A DNA stretch of 64,000 nt from Propioniciclava tarda (GTDB taxonomy: Bacteria > Actinomycetota > Actinomycetes > Propionibacteriales > Propionibacteriaceae), in contig NZ_FXTL01000002.1 of assembly GCF_900182665.1 (NCBI RefSeq), forward strand, positions 248,001 to 312,000, given 5' to 3'. The notes under the pieces are model-generated. The model was not told where the DNA came from, did no database searches, and was given only the letters and a program-made list of their open reading frames with translations. The translations under genes were made by a program, and so were the position numbers. Below are positions 17,801 to 25,237 of this stretch, in pieces; within the stretch, counting starts at the first letter, position 1; each line of letters begins with the position of its first letter.

Positions 17801-19259
17801 CGCAGACGACGTCTACACCGTGTTGAAGATCGACGAGGTGTCCAACCTGGGGGCCGCCACGATCAGGCTGAGGTCGCTGAAGGCGGCGACCGCCGAGCGC
17901 CGCCGTTCCGAGGAGGTCTCGACGCTGCCGGACGAACACGCCCCGGCGCCCTTCCCGGTGTTCACCAAGCAGGCGCGCAAGAACCACACGCTGTACGCGC
18001 CGCAGATGGCGCCGATCCACTTCCGTCTGTTCATGCCGATCTTCAATCGGCTCGGCTACAACGTGCAGCTGCTGGAGCACGCGTCGGCCGACGACACCGA
18101 GTGCGGCCTGAAATACGTCAACAACGACGTGTGTTACCCGGCGATCATGGTGATCGGTCAGCTCATCAACAAGTTCGTCACGGGCGGCGCGGATCCCCTG
18201 AACAGCTCGGTGGTGATCAGCCAGACCGGCGGCATGTGCCGGGCCACCAACTACGCCGGGATGCTCCGCAAGGGGCTGAGGGATGCTGGCTTCGATCAGG
18301 TGCCCGTGCTCGCCATGAGCGCGCAAGGTCTCGAGGAGGCCCCCGGGTTCAAGGTGACGCCCGCACTGATTCATCGCGGCGTCCAGGCCCTCGTCATCGG
18401 TGACCTGCTGCAGAACGTCTTGCTGCGGGTCCGGCCGTACGAGCTGGTGCCGGGCAGCGCCACCGCCCTCTACGCACGGTGGGACAAGCTCGTCCAGGAG
18501 TTCTTCAGCTACGGGGGCTACTCCCCCACGCTGGAACGACGCATCGGCTACTCCTGGATCCTGGACAGCATCGTGGCCGACTTCGACGCCCTGCCGCTCA
18601 CCGCCGAGCCACGCCGGCCTCGGGTCGGACTCGTCGGCGAGATCCTGGTCAAGTTCTCCCCGGACGCGAACAATCACGCGGTCGCGGTCATCGAGAACGA
18701 GGGCTGCGAGGCCGTCCTGCCGGGGCTGCTCGACTTCTTCCTGATGAGCATGTACTCGTCCGGCTGGCGGCTCGACAAGCTGGGCATCGGCACCGCCGGA
18801 GGCGTCCGGGGACAGAAGGCCATGATCTGGCTGGTCGAGCAGTACCTGCGCCCCGCCAACAAGGCTCTGGCCCGCAGCCGGGGCAAGTTCACCGTGCCGG
18901 CCGACATCGACTCGATGGCCCGACGCGCCGAGACGGTCATCTCGCTGGGCACCACCGCCGGTGAGGGGTGGTTGCTCGTCGCCGAGATGATCGAGCTGAT
19001 CGAGACCGGGACGCCCAACATCGTGTGTGCTCAGCCTTTCGCCTGCCTGCCGAACCATGTGGTCGGCAAGGGCGTCTTCCGGGAACTCCGGCGGCTCTAT
19101 CCGGGCGCGAACGTGGTCTCGATCGACTACGACCCCGGGGCGTCCGAAGTGAACCAGCTCAACCGGATCAAGCTGATGGTCGCCACCGCGCACAAGAACG
19201 CGCGGTCCGAGAGCCCGGCGAGGGCGTTCGAGGAAGCGTTCTCGGGGGCTGCCCGCTGA
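14898..19259 (+). CDS. Giant acyl-CoA dehydratase activase-related protein (two activase domains fused to HgdB-like modules)
   Basis: 1453 residues, cytoplasmic, no membrane segment. Domain 1 (about 7-270) and domain 2 (about 334-600) are BadF/BadG/BcrA/BcrD ASKHA ATPases: LDIGSTTVKAVVL with NGTCAGGTGAF and ASRCGVF, and IDAGSTTIKAVVL with NEACSSGCGSF and GSRCTVF. Each has two Cys able to bind the bridging [4Fe-4S] cluster. A Cys-rich DUF2229 part (from about 619) begins CKLCANHCGL and includes ENVCYPAKLAHG. The last part (about 1020-1430) is HgdB-like with NDVCYPAIMVIG, GGMCRATN and CAQPFACLP. Related separate proteins use ATP to push electrons to very low potential; this fused family has no known substrate. 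RBS GGAG at 14889-14892. Confidence 0.85.
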   Translation: MATPPLSLGLDIGSTTVKAVVLAGDDIVFSDYRRHHADVRGELRDLIEDVRRHFTDEPMTVGVTGSGGLHVSELMGVDFYQEVIAATEVIERIHPEADVVIELGGEDAKITYLKPVPEQRMNGTCAGGTGAFIDQMATLLHTDASGLNDLAADYTHLYPIASRCGVFAKSDVQPLLNQGADHTDLAASVFQAVATQTIAGLACGHPIRGNVVFLGGPLHFLPELRKAYERALSGQVTSFTTPRNAQLYVALGAAMLAAARYRSRLRVGMDAESRPLTVTCPQLGEALSSGAREATTLSSVMRPLFASDAERIEFEARHAEASVPQGDLTSASGPCFVGIDAGSTTIKAVVLNEADEIVFSHYASNQGDPVSAAVDIVRNIRQNLPSDAFVARACVTGYGEGLVQAALRVDSGEIETMAHYRAAERVAPGVTSVIDIGGQDMKYLRIRNGAVDSIAVNEACSSGCGSFLQTFAQTMNTDVASFARAALRSENPVDLGSRCTVFMNSSVKQAQKEGAHVGDISAGLSYSVVRNALYKVIKLRDAGQLGDRVVVQGGTFLNDAVLRAFELLTGVDVVRPDIAGHMGAYGAALTAKRAWLPGQRSTLMDLHELDHFELSTERTICKLCANHCGLTISNFGDGSRHVSGNRCERGASDEAVPRKSTVPNLYDYKYRRVFAYRRLTDAAARRGTIGIPRVLNMYENYPLWFTILTHLGFKVVLSGRSSHEVFESGMESIPSENVCYPAKLAHGHLEQLLDKGIRTIFYPCVTNEVQAFEAADNNFNCPIVAFYPQVLAKNVDALRAAGVRYLDPFVNLANPDKLAERLVETFEDFDVSLDEAREAVALGYAEDLRFKEDVRAEGRRALDYLVEHGAKGIVLAGRPYHVDPEIHHGIPEMISQLGMVVLSEDAVAGVPRVERPLRVRDQWSYHTRLYEAAAFVRDAPTLQLVQLNSFGCGIDAVTSDQVQEILEAADDVYTVLKIDEVSNLGAATIRLRSLKAATAERRRSEEVSTLPDEHAPAPFPVFTKQARKNHTLYAPQMAPIHFRLFMPIFNRLGYNVQLLEHASADDTECGLKYVNNDVCYPAIMVIGQLINKFVTGGADPLNSSVVISQTGGMCRATNYAGMLRKGLRDAGFDQVPVLAMSAQGLEEAPGFKVTPALIHRGVQALVIGDLLQNVLLRVRPYELVPGSATALYARWDKLVQEFFSYGGYSPTLERRIGYSWILDSIVADFDALPLTAEPRRPRVGLVGEILVKFSPDANNHAVAVIENEGCEAVLPGLLDFFLMSMYSSGWRLDKLGIGTAGGVRGQKAMIWLVEQYLRPANKALARSRGKFTVPADIDSMARRAETVISLGTTAGEGWLLVAEMIELIETGTPNIVCAQPFACLPNHVVGKGVFRELRRLYPGANVVSIDYDPGASEVNQLNRIKLMVATAHKNARSESPARAFEEAFSGAAR

Positions 19260-19263
19260 CCCG

Positions 19264-19286
19264 GACTCCGTTAAACGCAGAGTCCC
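19264..19286 (+). terminator. Hairpin after the activase-fusion gene
   Basis: GGACTC and GAGTCC form a 6-bp stem with an 11-base loop immediately after the stop codon. There is no U tract; weak candidate. Confidence 0.3.
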
Positions 19287-19295
19287 CCCGCGTGT

Positions 19296-19305
19296 ACCGA
19301 TCGGT
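19296..19305. promoter_or_regulatory. 10-bp palindrome before the LuxR-type regulator
   Basis: ACCGATCGGT is a perfect palindrome directly before TCTATT, a possible -10 box, about 70 bases upstream of the GTG start. It is a candidate operator for the regulator-nrf region. Confidence 0.35.
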
Positions 19306-19371
19306 CTATTAGCGTGCCCGTAAGGGGCCGTCCACCACCCGTTCGCGTCGGCTCCCCCGGGAGGACTGCCC

Positions 19372-20175
19372 GTGGACTTCACCGTCTGCCGAGCACCACA
19401 GGGCGGCGACGTCGCCACCCTGACGACGCGCAAGCTCGCCGTGTTGGCCGGCTCACCGCGCGCCGCCAGGGAGCCGCGGACGCGTCCGTCCCGCGCGTCC
19501 GGAGCCGGCGGGTCCTGCGCCGCGTTGGCGCCCTGCCGCGTGATGGTCGTGAGCGAACACCGGCCCACGCGCGCGATCCTTGCGAACGCCTTGGCGGCCC
19601 AGGCAGATTTCATCACCGTCTCTCCAGCCGAATCGTGCGTCGCCGCCCTCACCCAGGCCGTCCTGTCCCGCCCGGACATCGTGCTGATCGAGATCGAGGA
19701 CGCCTTGGCCATCATCGACGACGTGGTCGCGATCCTCGATCGGCTCCCCGCGTGCCGGGTCGTCCTGTGGACGAGCGACGCCACCGACGACGGGCTGGTG
19801 ACCGCGATCAGGGCTGGCGTCCACGGCTACCTGCTCCGGGACATGCCCATCCCCGAGATGCTCGACTCGCTGCGGTCGGTGCGGGACAAGGGCAATTCAC
19901 TCTCGAGCACCCTCATCGGCCGCCTGTTCGAGGCCGTGCGCGCCAGCGCCGCGCCGCGCTCCACGGCTCCCGGGCTGGACGAGTTGAGCGAGCGCGAGAA
20001 GGAAATCATGCGTTGGGTGGCCGCCGGGCTCACGAATCGCGAGATCGGCCAACGCCTCTTCATCACCGAGGGCACCGTGAAGAACCACGGCCACAGCACC
20101 CTGCGCAAGCTGGGTGTATCGGACAGATCGACCGCCGCGTTGATCGTCGCCGGAGGCCTCGCCGGCCAGCGGTGA
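19372..20175 (+). CDS. LuxR/NarL-type regulator with a degenerate receiver domain
   Basis: 267 residues: a poorly conserved N-terminal 55 residues, a CheY-like domain (about 54-170) and a LuxR-type helix-turn-helix (about 200-262, LSEREKEIMRWVAAGLTNRE then ITEGTVKNH). The receiver has lost its phosphorylation chemistry: the acidic pair is SE (VMVVSEHR), the phosphoacceptor position is Glu (VLIEIED), and the conserved Lys is Arg (GYLLRDMP). It should therefore act without a kinase. No histidine kinase is nearby. It lies 117 bases upstream of nrfH in the same direction, so it may control nitrite reduction. RBS GGGAGGA before GTG 19372. Confidence 0.82.
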   Translation: MDFTVCRAPQGGDVATLTTRKLAVLAGSPRAAREPRTRPSRASGAGGSCAALAPCRVMVVSEHRPTRAILANALAAQADFITVSPAESCVAALTQAVLSRPDIVLIEIEDALAIIDDVVAILDRLPACRVVLWTSDATDDGLVTAIRAGVHGYLLRDMPIPEMLDSLRSVRDKGNSLSSTLIGRLFEAVRASAAPRSTAPGLDELSEREKEIMRWVAAGLTNREIGQRLFITEGTVKNHGHSTLRKLGVSDRSTAALIVAGGLAGQR

Positions 20176-20292
20176 GCCGGGCCCGACCCAGGTCTGCCCG
20201 AATGTATCTACGGTGTGCCTCCATTCATCAGCGGGCACCCCTTCGACAGAAAAGAATGAGAGACGGAACCGCGACGTCGAGGAGGTGCCCGG

Positions 20293-20781
20293 ATGGTCTC
20301 CAAGCTCCTGGCCCTGGCCGGTGGGATGCGAGGCTTCCTCGTCCTGATCGGAGCGGGCCTAGTGGGGGTGACCGTCGGGATCATGGGCTTCACGTTCGGC
20401 TACGCCAACGGCTTCGCCTACTTCGCCGACGATCCCGCCACCTGCAAGCAGTGCCACTCGATGAACAAGCAGTACGACGCTTGGGCCAAGGGCAGCCACA
20501 AGACGGTCGCCTGCCAGGAGTGCCACTCCCCCGAGAAGCACAGCCAACCGGTGCAATGGCTGCTGTCCGAGGCGGACAACGGCTTCTGGCATTCGCTGAA
20601 GTTCACGACCGGCGCGTACCCGACCAACATCAAGATCCGAGACCACAACAAGGAGCTCGTCCGCGAGAACTGCTTGAACTGCCACGGGAATCTCGTGAGC
20701 CAGATCGAGCAGCCCTCGCTGCACTCCAATGCCCAGATCGACTGCCTCCGTTGCCACAACGAGGTCGGACACAAGAGGTGA
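20293..20781 (+). CDS. nrfH: Cytochrome c nitrite reductase small subunit (membrane quinol dehydrogenase)
   Basis: A 162-residue NapC/NirT-family tetrahaem cytochrome. One N-terminal transmembrane helix (about 13-37) anchors it, and four CxxCH motifs bind haem: CKQCH, CQECH, CLNCH and CLRCH. It takes electrons from menaquinol and hands them to NrfA on the outer face of the membrane. The gene ends 5 bases before nrfA, the standard nrfHA order. A GGAGGTG Shine-Dalgarno sequence precedes ATG 20293. The haem-attachment system is not in the window. Confidence 0.95.
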   Translation: MVSKLLALAGGMRGFLVLIGAGLVGVTVGIMGFTFGYANGFAYFADDPATCKQCHSMNKQYDAWAKGSHKTVACQECHSPEKHSQPVQWLLSEADNGFWHSLKFTTGAYPTNIKIRDHNKELVRENCLNCHGNLVSQIEQPSLHSNAQIDCLRCHNEVGHKR

Positions 20782-20786
20782 ATGAC

Positions 20787-22352
20787 ATGAGTACCGCTGA
20801 AGAGCCCCAGCCCGTCGTGGAGCCCAAGCCCGACCACAGCCGCCGTCGGTGGCTGCTGCCGGCCGCCTTCTTCGTGATCGGCGCGCTGATCACGGGAGGG
20901 ATCGTCGCGCTCCTCATGAACATCGCGCAGCGGAAGGCGGAAAGCACCCAGCCCTTCTTCCAGGTCGTGCAGCTGACCGAGACCAGCTTCGACCCGGCCG
21001 AGTGGGGCAAGAACTTCCCCGCTCAGTACGAGTCGTGGGCGAAGACGGCCGAAATGCCAGCGTCCGAGCAGGCCACCCCGCCGGCCGGTGACCCCCGCGC
21101 CTTCATGGCCAAGAGCAAGCTGGCGGCCGATCCGCGCCTCGTCACGATGTGGCAGGGCTACGCGTTCGCCGTCGAGTACAACGAGCCGCGCGGGCACGCG
21201 TACATGCTGCTGGATCAGCAGCTGGTGAAGCGCGTCCAGCCGCCGTTCAAGCAGCCGGGCTCCTGCCTGAACTGCCACGCGTCGGTCCCCGAGGTTCTCA
21301 ACGCCATCGATCCCAAGGATCCCGCGGGCGCCTGGGCCACGATGAACAAGATGCCGTACGCGGACGCCACCAAGCTGGCGAAGCATCCGGTCACCTGCAT
21401 CGACTGCCACGACCCGGCCACCATGAAGCTGCGGATCACCCGTCCGGCCTTCGTCGAGGGCATCAAGGCTTACAAGGCGACCCAGGGCATCGCGAACTTC
21501 GATCCCAATAAGGACGCGACCAACAACGAGATGCGCGCCTTCGTGTGCGCCCAGTGCCACGTCGAGTACTACTTCAAGGGCGACGCCAAGACCCTGGTCT
21601 TCCCGTGGAAGAACGGCCTCACCGCCAACAACGCCCTCGACTACTACGACTCGATCGGTTTCAGCGACTTCACCCAGTCGCTGACCGGCGCCAAGGTGCT
21701 CAAGGCCCAGCATCCTGATTACGAGACGTGGGCCCAGGGCATCCACGCTAAGAACGGCGTCACCTGCGCCGACTGCCACATGCCGTACACGCGGCAAGGC
21801 GCCGTCAAGGTCAGTGACCACCAGGTCCGTAGCCCGATGGCTGACGAGGCGCAGATCAACAAGTCCTGCCTGACCTGCCACCACCAGACCGAGGCCGAGA
21901 TGAAGGGCCGCGTCGAGACCATCCAGTCCACCTGGAAGGAGTCGTCGTCGAAGTCCTTCGATGCGCTCGATCAGTTGATCCGTGACATCGCGGCGGCCAA
22001 GGCCGCGGGCAACGTCAACCCCGATTGGATCGCGGCCGCCCAGCAGTGGCAGCGCAAGGCCCAGTTCTTCCAGGATTACACCGTCAGCGAGAACAGCCGC
22101 GGCTTCCACGCCCCGCAGTACGCGCTCAGCATCGTCGCCGACGTGACGGACGCCGCCCGTCGCGGTCAGCTCGCGCTTCGGGGCATCACCGAGCCCGTGA
22201 CCAAGGATCCGGCCAAGGACTACACGCCGATGAAGGCGACCCCGGCTCCGACGACCGCGGCTCCCGCAACGCCGGCTCCGGCTGCGACGCCAACGCCGAT
22301 CGTCAACCCCGTCTACAGCCCGGCCGCCCCGGCGCCGACGGCGACCCCGTAA
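20787..22352 (+). CDS. nrfA: Cytochrome c552 nitrite reductase, catalytic subunit, with CxxCH at the active-site haem
   Basis: 521 residues; reduces nitrite to ammonium with six electrons. Five haem motifs occur in order: CLNCH, CIDCH, CAQCH, CADCH and CLTCH. In E. coli-type NrfA the first motif is CxxCK; here it is CxxCH, so the active-site haem would have His rather than Lys in that place. The catalytic Arg (EPRGHAY), Tyr (CAQCHVEYYF) and His (ETWAQGIHAKNG) are present. An uncleaved N-terminal transmembrane helix (about 22-45) and a Pro/Ala/Thr-rich tail (from about residue 475) fit a protein tethered between membrane and wall. Coupled to nrfH. Confidence 0.95.
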   Translation: MSTAEEPQPVVEPKPDHSRRRWLLPAAFFVIGALITGGIVALLMNIAQRKAESTQPFFQVVQLTETSFDPAEWGKNFPAQYESWAKTAEMPASEQATPPAGDPRAFMAKSKLAADPRLVTMWQGYAFAVEYNEPRGHAYMLLDQQLVKRVQPPFKQPGSCLNCHASVPEVLNAIDPKDPAGAWATMNKMPYADATKLAKHPVTCIDCHDPATMKLRITRPAFVEGIKAYKATQGIANFDPNKDATNNEMRAFVCAQCHVEYYFKGDAKTLVFPWKNGLTANNALDYYDSIGFSDFTQSLTGAKVLKAQHPDYETWAQGIHAKNGVTCADCHMPYTRQGAVKVSDHQVRSPMADEAQINKSCLTCHHQTEAEMKGRVETIQSTWKESSSKSFDALDQLIRDIAAAKAAGNVNPDWIAAAQQWQRKAQFFQDYTVSENSRGFHAPQYALSIVADVTDAARRGQLALRGITEPVTKDPAKDYTPMKATPAPTTAAPATPAPAATPTPIVNPVYSPAAPAPTATP

Positions 22353-22376
22353 GGCCTGTGACATGACGGTGGCCCG

Positions 22377-23072
22377 GTGACGAGTCCCTTGGACGACGTC
22401 GACAGCGTGGACGATGTCTTGGGGGAGGTCACCGGGCCATCGGCGTCCGCCCGTTCTCTGCGTCGTCCGGTCGCGGCCGGCAGGGGCTGGCGTCCGTCGC
22501 GTTGGCTCGTCCTCGCCGCGCTGCTCGCCGGCATCGTCCTGGGCGTGGCGGTCAGCTCGTGGGGGCAGCGTGCCAGTGCCCCGCCCAGCGGCCACCCCAC
22601 GATGACGCTCCCTACGGCGACGCCCGTGGACGCCGCGGCGCTGAGCGCCCTCGAAGCCAAGGCCGCCGCGGACCCCGCGGACGCCGAGACGCGGGCCGCC
22701 ATCGCCGCGATGCAGGCCCGCGCCGGGTCTTGGGACAAGGCCGTCGACTGGCAGGGACGCGTGGTGGCGCTGCGCCCTGACCACGCCGACTCTCGGCTCC
22801 TGCTGGGGACCTACCTGTTCAATAACGCCGACCTCGAAGGGGCCGAGCGCGAGTGGCTCGAGGTCGTCAAACGGGACCCCAAGAACGCCGCGGGCGCGTA
22901 CAACCTGGGCTTCCTCTACCTGTCTCGGACGCCCCCCGACGCCGGCCGCGCGCGGGCGTCCTGGCAGCAGGTGATCGACGTGGCCCCGGGCTCGGACCTC
23001 GCGATCGAGGCCGCGCAGCAGTTGGCCGCCCTGGCTGCCGTGTCCCCTACACCCTCAGCGCAGCCATCCTGA
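22377..23072 (+). CDS. Membrane-anchored TPR protein following nrfA
   Basis: 231 residues: a cytoplasmic N-terminus of about 42 residues, one transmembrane helix (about 43-62), a short Pro-rich linker, then TPR-like helices (about 90-215) with typical W, G and A spacing (GAYNLGFLYLS). The start GTG 22377 lies 24 bases after nrfA, so it is in the same operon. TPR proteins of the NrfG/CcmI type help attach haem to the nitrite reductase, which is a reasonable guess here given the unusual first haem site, but the match is by architecture only. The 3' end overlaps the convergent gene by 26 bases. Confidence 0.7.
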   Translation: MTSPLDDVDSVDDVLGEVTGPSASARSLRRPVAAGRGWRPSRWLVLAALLAGIVLGVAVSSWGQRASAPPSGHPTMTLPTATPVDAAALSALEAKAAADPADAETRAAIAAMQARAGSWDKAVDWQGRVVALRPDHADSRLLLGTYLFNNADLEGAEREWLEVVKRDPKNAAGAYNLGFLYLSRTPPDAGRARASWQQVIDVAPGSDLAIEAAQQLAALAAVSPTPSAQPS

Positions 23073-23580
23073 TCTCCCGGGTCTCGGCGTCGGACGCCGA
23101 CCGCAGCCGTGCGGCGTCCAGTGCGATGTCCCGTCCCACCAGCGCGACCTGCTGCTGGCCGACGTCCATCCAGACAGCCCAGCGCTGCTCGTCTACGACG
23201 AAGGCCTCCGCGGGCCGGTCGACGCCGTCGATGACGACCGTTGACGGCGTCCAGGTCACCGAACCCAGCCGCCCCAACTCGGCTTCGACGAGACGGTTGA
23301 GCTGATCGCCGGACAGGGCCGGGTCATCGCCCACGACCCCCAGTCGGGCCACCTGCATGACGGCCCACGACTTGATGCGCTCCGCCGCCAGTTCCCGGTG
23401 GACGAGCACGTGCAGGTACGCGGGGCGGACCGCGGCGGGGCGGCGTCCGAACAGACGACGCTTGGGGGTCGGGGCGGCGACGAAACACTCGACCCCGAAT
23501 GGGTCGATCGTGAGTCCCGACGGACGACCCGTCCAGCGGGACAGCGTCAGGTCACAGTCGAACTCGGGTACGTACAGCAT
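23047..23580 (-). CDS. Hypothetical protein
   Basis: 177 residues, soluble, no signal peptide and no motif I recognise. The start MLYVPEFDCDLTLSRWTGRPSG and the Trp-rich stretch EQRWAVWMDVGQQQVALVG look like real coding sequence with a balanced composition, and the reading frame fits the gap exactly. It is convergent with the TPR gene and divergent from the PPK2 gene. No function is assigned. Confidence 0.6.
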   Translation of the reverse strand: MLYVPEFDCDLTLSRWTGRPSGLTIDPFGVECFVAAPTPKRRLFGRRPAAVRPAYLHVLVHRELAAERIKSWAVMQVARLGVVGDDPALSGDQLNRLVEAELGRLGSVTWTPSTVVIDGVDRPAEAFVVDEQRWAVWMDVGQQQVALVGRDIALDAARLRSASDAETREIRMAALRV

Positions 23581-23616
23581 GTCTCATCCACTCCACACGC
23601 TCGGCGGCCTACGGGG

Positions 23617-23631
23617 CCAGTACAGCACTGG
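23617..23631. promoter_or_regulatory. Small inverted repeat in a divergent promoter
   Basis: CCAGT and ACTGG with a 5-base centre, between the hypothetical gene and the PPK2 gene. It is short and could be chance. Confidence 0.25.
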
Positions 23632-23691
23632 TCGGCTGGGAATGTTGCTGAGGGGGCTGCGCGGCGAGCCGTGGCAGGCAATCATGTGCTC

Positions 23692-24588
23692 ATGAGTCAG
23701 AAGGCAGCCAAGCTCGACAACGACCTGTACGAGGCCGAACTCACGCGGCTCCAGGCCGAGCTGGTCGAGATGCAGGAGTGGGTCAAGGCGACCGGAGCGC
23801 GGGTCGTGGTGCTGTTCGAGGGACGCGACGCCGCGGGCAAGGGCGGCGCGATCAAGCGCATCACCGAGTACCTCAACCCGCGCCTCGCCGAGGTCGTCGC
23901 CCTGCCAACCCCGACCGAGCGGCAGAAGACGCAGTGGTACTTCCAGCGCTTCGTCGAGCACCTGCCGGCGGCCGGCGAGATCAAGCTCTTCGATCGCTCC
24001 TGGTACAACCGGGCCGGCGTCGAACGGGTCATGGGCTACTGCACGCCCGAGGAGTACCAGCGCTTCCTCCGACAGGTGCCGGTCTTCGAACGGATGCTGG
24101 TCGACGACGGCATCATGCTGCTCAAGTACTGGTTCTCAGTCAGCGACAAGGAGCAGGAGAAGCGCTTCAAGTCACGGATGACCGATCCGATGCGGCGCTG
24201 GAAGCTCTCCCCCACCGACCTGGAGTCCTTGACCCGCTGGGAGGACTACAGCCGCGCCAAGGACGACATGTTCATCCACACTGACATCGAGCCGATGCGC
24301 TGGCACGTGGTGGAGGCCGAGGACAAGAAGAAGGCGCGGATCAACATGATCACGCACCTGCTCGAGTCGGTGCCCTACACCCACGTGGACCGCCCCGTGA
24401 TCGAGTTCCCCAAGCGGCCCAAGGGCACCGGCTACCGTCGCACGGACCAGCGGCTGATGTCGCGGGTTCCCGACTACGCGGCGGCCCTGAATCACGCGGA
24501 GGTCCCGCCGAAGTACCACGACCCCGAGGACAACGGCCTGGACGACAACGGGTCGGACGACAGCCCGGAGGCCGAGGCGTCCCCCTAA
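23692..24588 (+). CDS. ppk2: Polyphosphate kinase 2, class I type
   Basis: 298 residues. PPK2 enzymes transfer phosphate between polyphosphate and nucleotides; class I mainly converts ADP/GDP to the triphosphate. Walker A is FEGRDAAGKGGAIKRI (near residue 42), Walker B region LFDRSWYNRAGVERVMGY, and the lid region DPMRRWKLSPTDLESLTRW is diagnostic. The acidic C-terminal tail is not conserved. The start is ATG 23692; AATCAT lies 6 bases before it, a weak leaderless mark, and no Shine-Dalgarno sequence is seen. It overlaps the convergent gene by 4 bases. A second, different PPK2 is encoded at 39026-39898. Confidence 0.92.
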   Translation: MSQKAAKLDNDLYEAELTRLQAELVEMQEWVKATGARVVVLFEGRDAAGKGGAIKRITEYLNPRLAEVVALPTPTERQKTQWYFQRFVEHLPAAGEIKLFDRSWYNRAGVERVMGYCTPEEYQRFLRQVPVFERMLVDDGIMLLKYWFSVSDKEQEKRFKSRMTDPMRRWKLSPTDLESLTRWEDYSRAKDDMFIHTDIEPMRWHVVEAEDKKKARINMITHLLESVPYTHVDRPVIEFPKRPKGTGYRRTDQRLMSRVPDYAAALNHAEVPPKYHDPEDNGLDDNGSDDSPEAEASP

Positions 24589-25211
24589 TCCTCGAGGAAC
24601 GGCGAGGGGTCGCCGACACCGATCCGGACGACCTCGGGCTCCTCGTCGCTGAGGTCGACGATCGTGGTGGGCCCGAGGCCGCAGTCGCCGGAATCGAGGA
24701 CGGCGTCGACCACGTGGTCGAGCTCTTCCTTGACGGTCCAGCCGTCCGTCAGCGGAGTGTCACTGCCCGGCAGGATCAACGAGCTGGACATCAACGGCGC
24801 GCCGAGCTCGGACAGCAGCGCCAGAGCGGTCGTGTGCTGCGGAATCCGGACGCCCACCGTCTTCTTCTTCGGGTGCAACATGACCTTCGGCGTCTCCTTC
24901 GTCCCGTGCAGGATGAAGGTGTAGGGGCCGGGCGTGGCGGCCTTGACGGCCCGGAAGACCCGGTTGTCCATGTGCACGTACTCGCCGAGCTGGGAGAACT
25001 CGCTGCAGACGAGCGTGAAGTGGTGCTTGGGGCCAAGGTGGCGGATGGCGCGGATGCGCTCGAGCCCGTCGCGGTTGCCCAGGCTGCAGCCGAGGGCGAA
25101 TCCCGAGTCCGTCGGGTACGCCACGAGCCCCCCCGCACGCACCAGGTCCGCGACCTGGGCGAGAGCGCGGGGCTGGGGGTTGTCGGGATGGACGTCGATG
25201 TACCTGGCCAC
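24585..25211 (-). CDS. YciO/Sua5/TsaC-family protein (threonylcarbamoyl-AMP synthase-like)
   Basis: A 208-residue YrdC-fold protein. GLVAYPTDSGFALGCSL, RIRAIRHLGPKHHFTLVC and VGVRIPQHTTALALL are typical, with the nucleotide-binding Arg/Lys residues. TsaC/Sua5 makes threonylcarbamoyl-AMP for the t6A base in tRNA; the PGPYTFILHGTKETPK region places this one nearer the YciO subgroup, which may have a different role. A second, canonical Sua5 would normally be found elsewhere in the genome. The start is GTG 25211 with TAGGCT 6 bases upstream (leaderless). Confidence 0.85.
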   Translation of the reverse strand: MARYIDVHPDNPQPRALAQVADLVRAGGLVAYPTDSGFALGCSLGNRDGLERIRAIRHLGPKHHFTLVCSEFSQLGEYVHMDNRVFRAVKAATPGPYTFILHGTKETPKVMLHPKKKTVGVRIPQHTTALALLSELGAPLMSSSLILPGSDTPLTDGWTVKEELDHVVDAVLDSGDCGLGPTTIVDLSDEEPEVVRIGVGDPSPFLED

Positions 25212-25217
25212 GGGCGA

Positions 25218-25223
25218 AGCCTA
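25218..25223 (-). promoter_or_regulatory. Leaderless-type -10 box of the YciO/Sua5 gene
   Basis: TAGGCT, 6 bases before GTG 25211, on the minus strand. Confidence 0.55.
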
Positions 25224-25237
25224 GCGTCGGCGTCCGG

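Noticed and set aside
17079-19784. 901-codon frame antisense to the activase-fusion gene
   Set aside because: The translation is Asp/Gly/Val/Arg-rich without any motif, while the plus strand shows complete activase motifs.
20176-20292. FNR/CRP-type site before nrfH
   Set aside because: No TTGAT-N4-ATCAA-like or TGTGA-N6-TCACA-like palindrome is present in the 117-base gap.
20418-22784. 788-codon frame antisense to nrfHA
   Set aside because: The plus strand carries nine haem motifs in register; the antisense frame has no recognisable domain.
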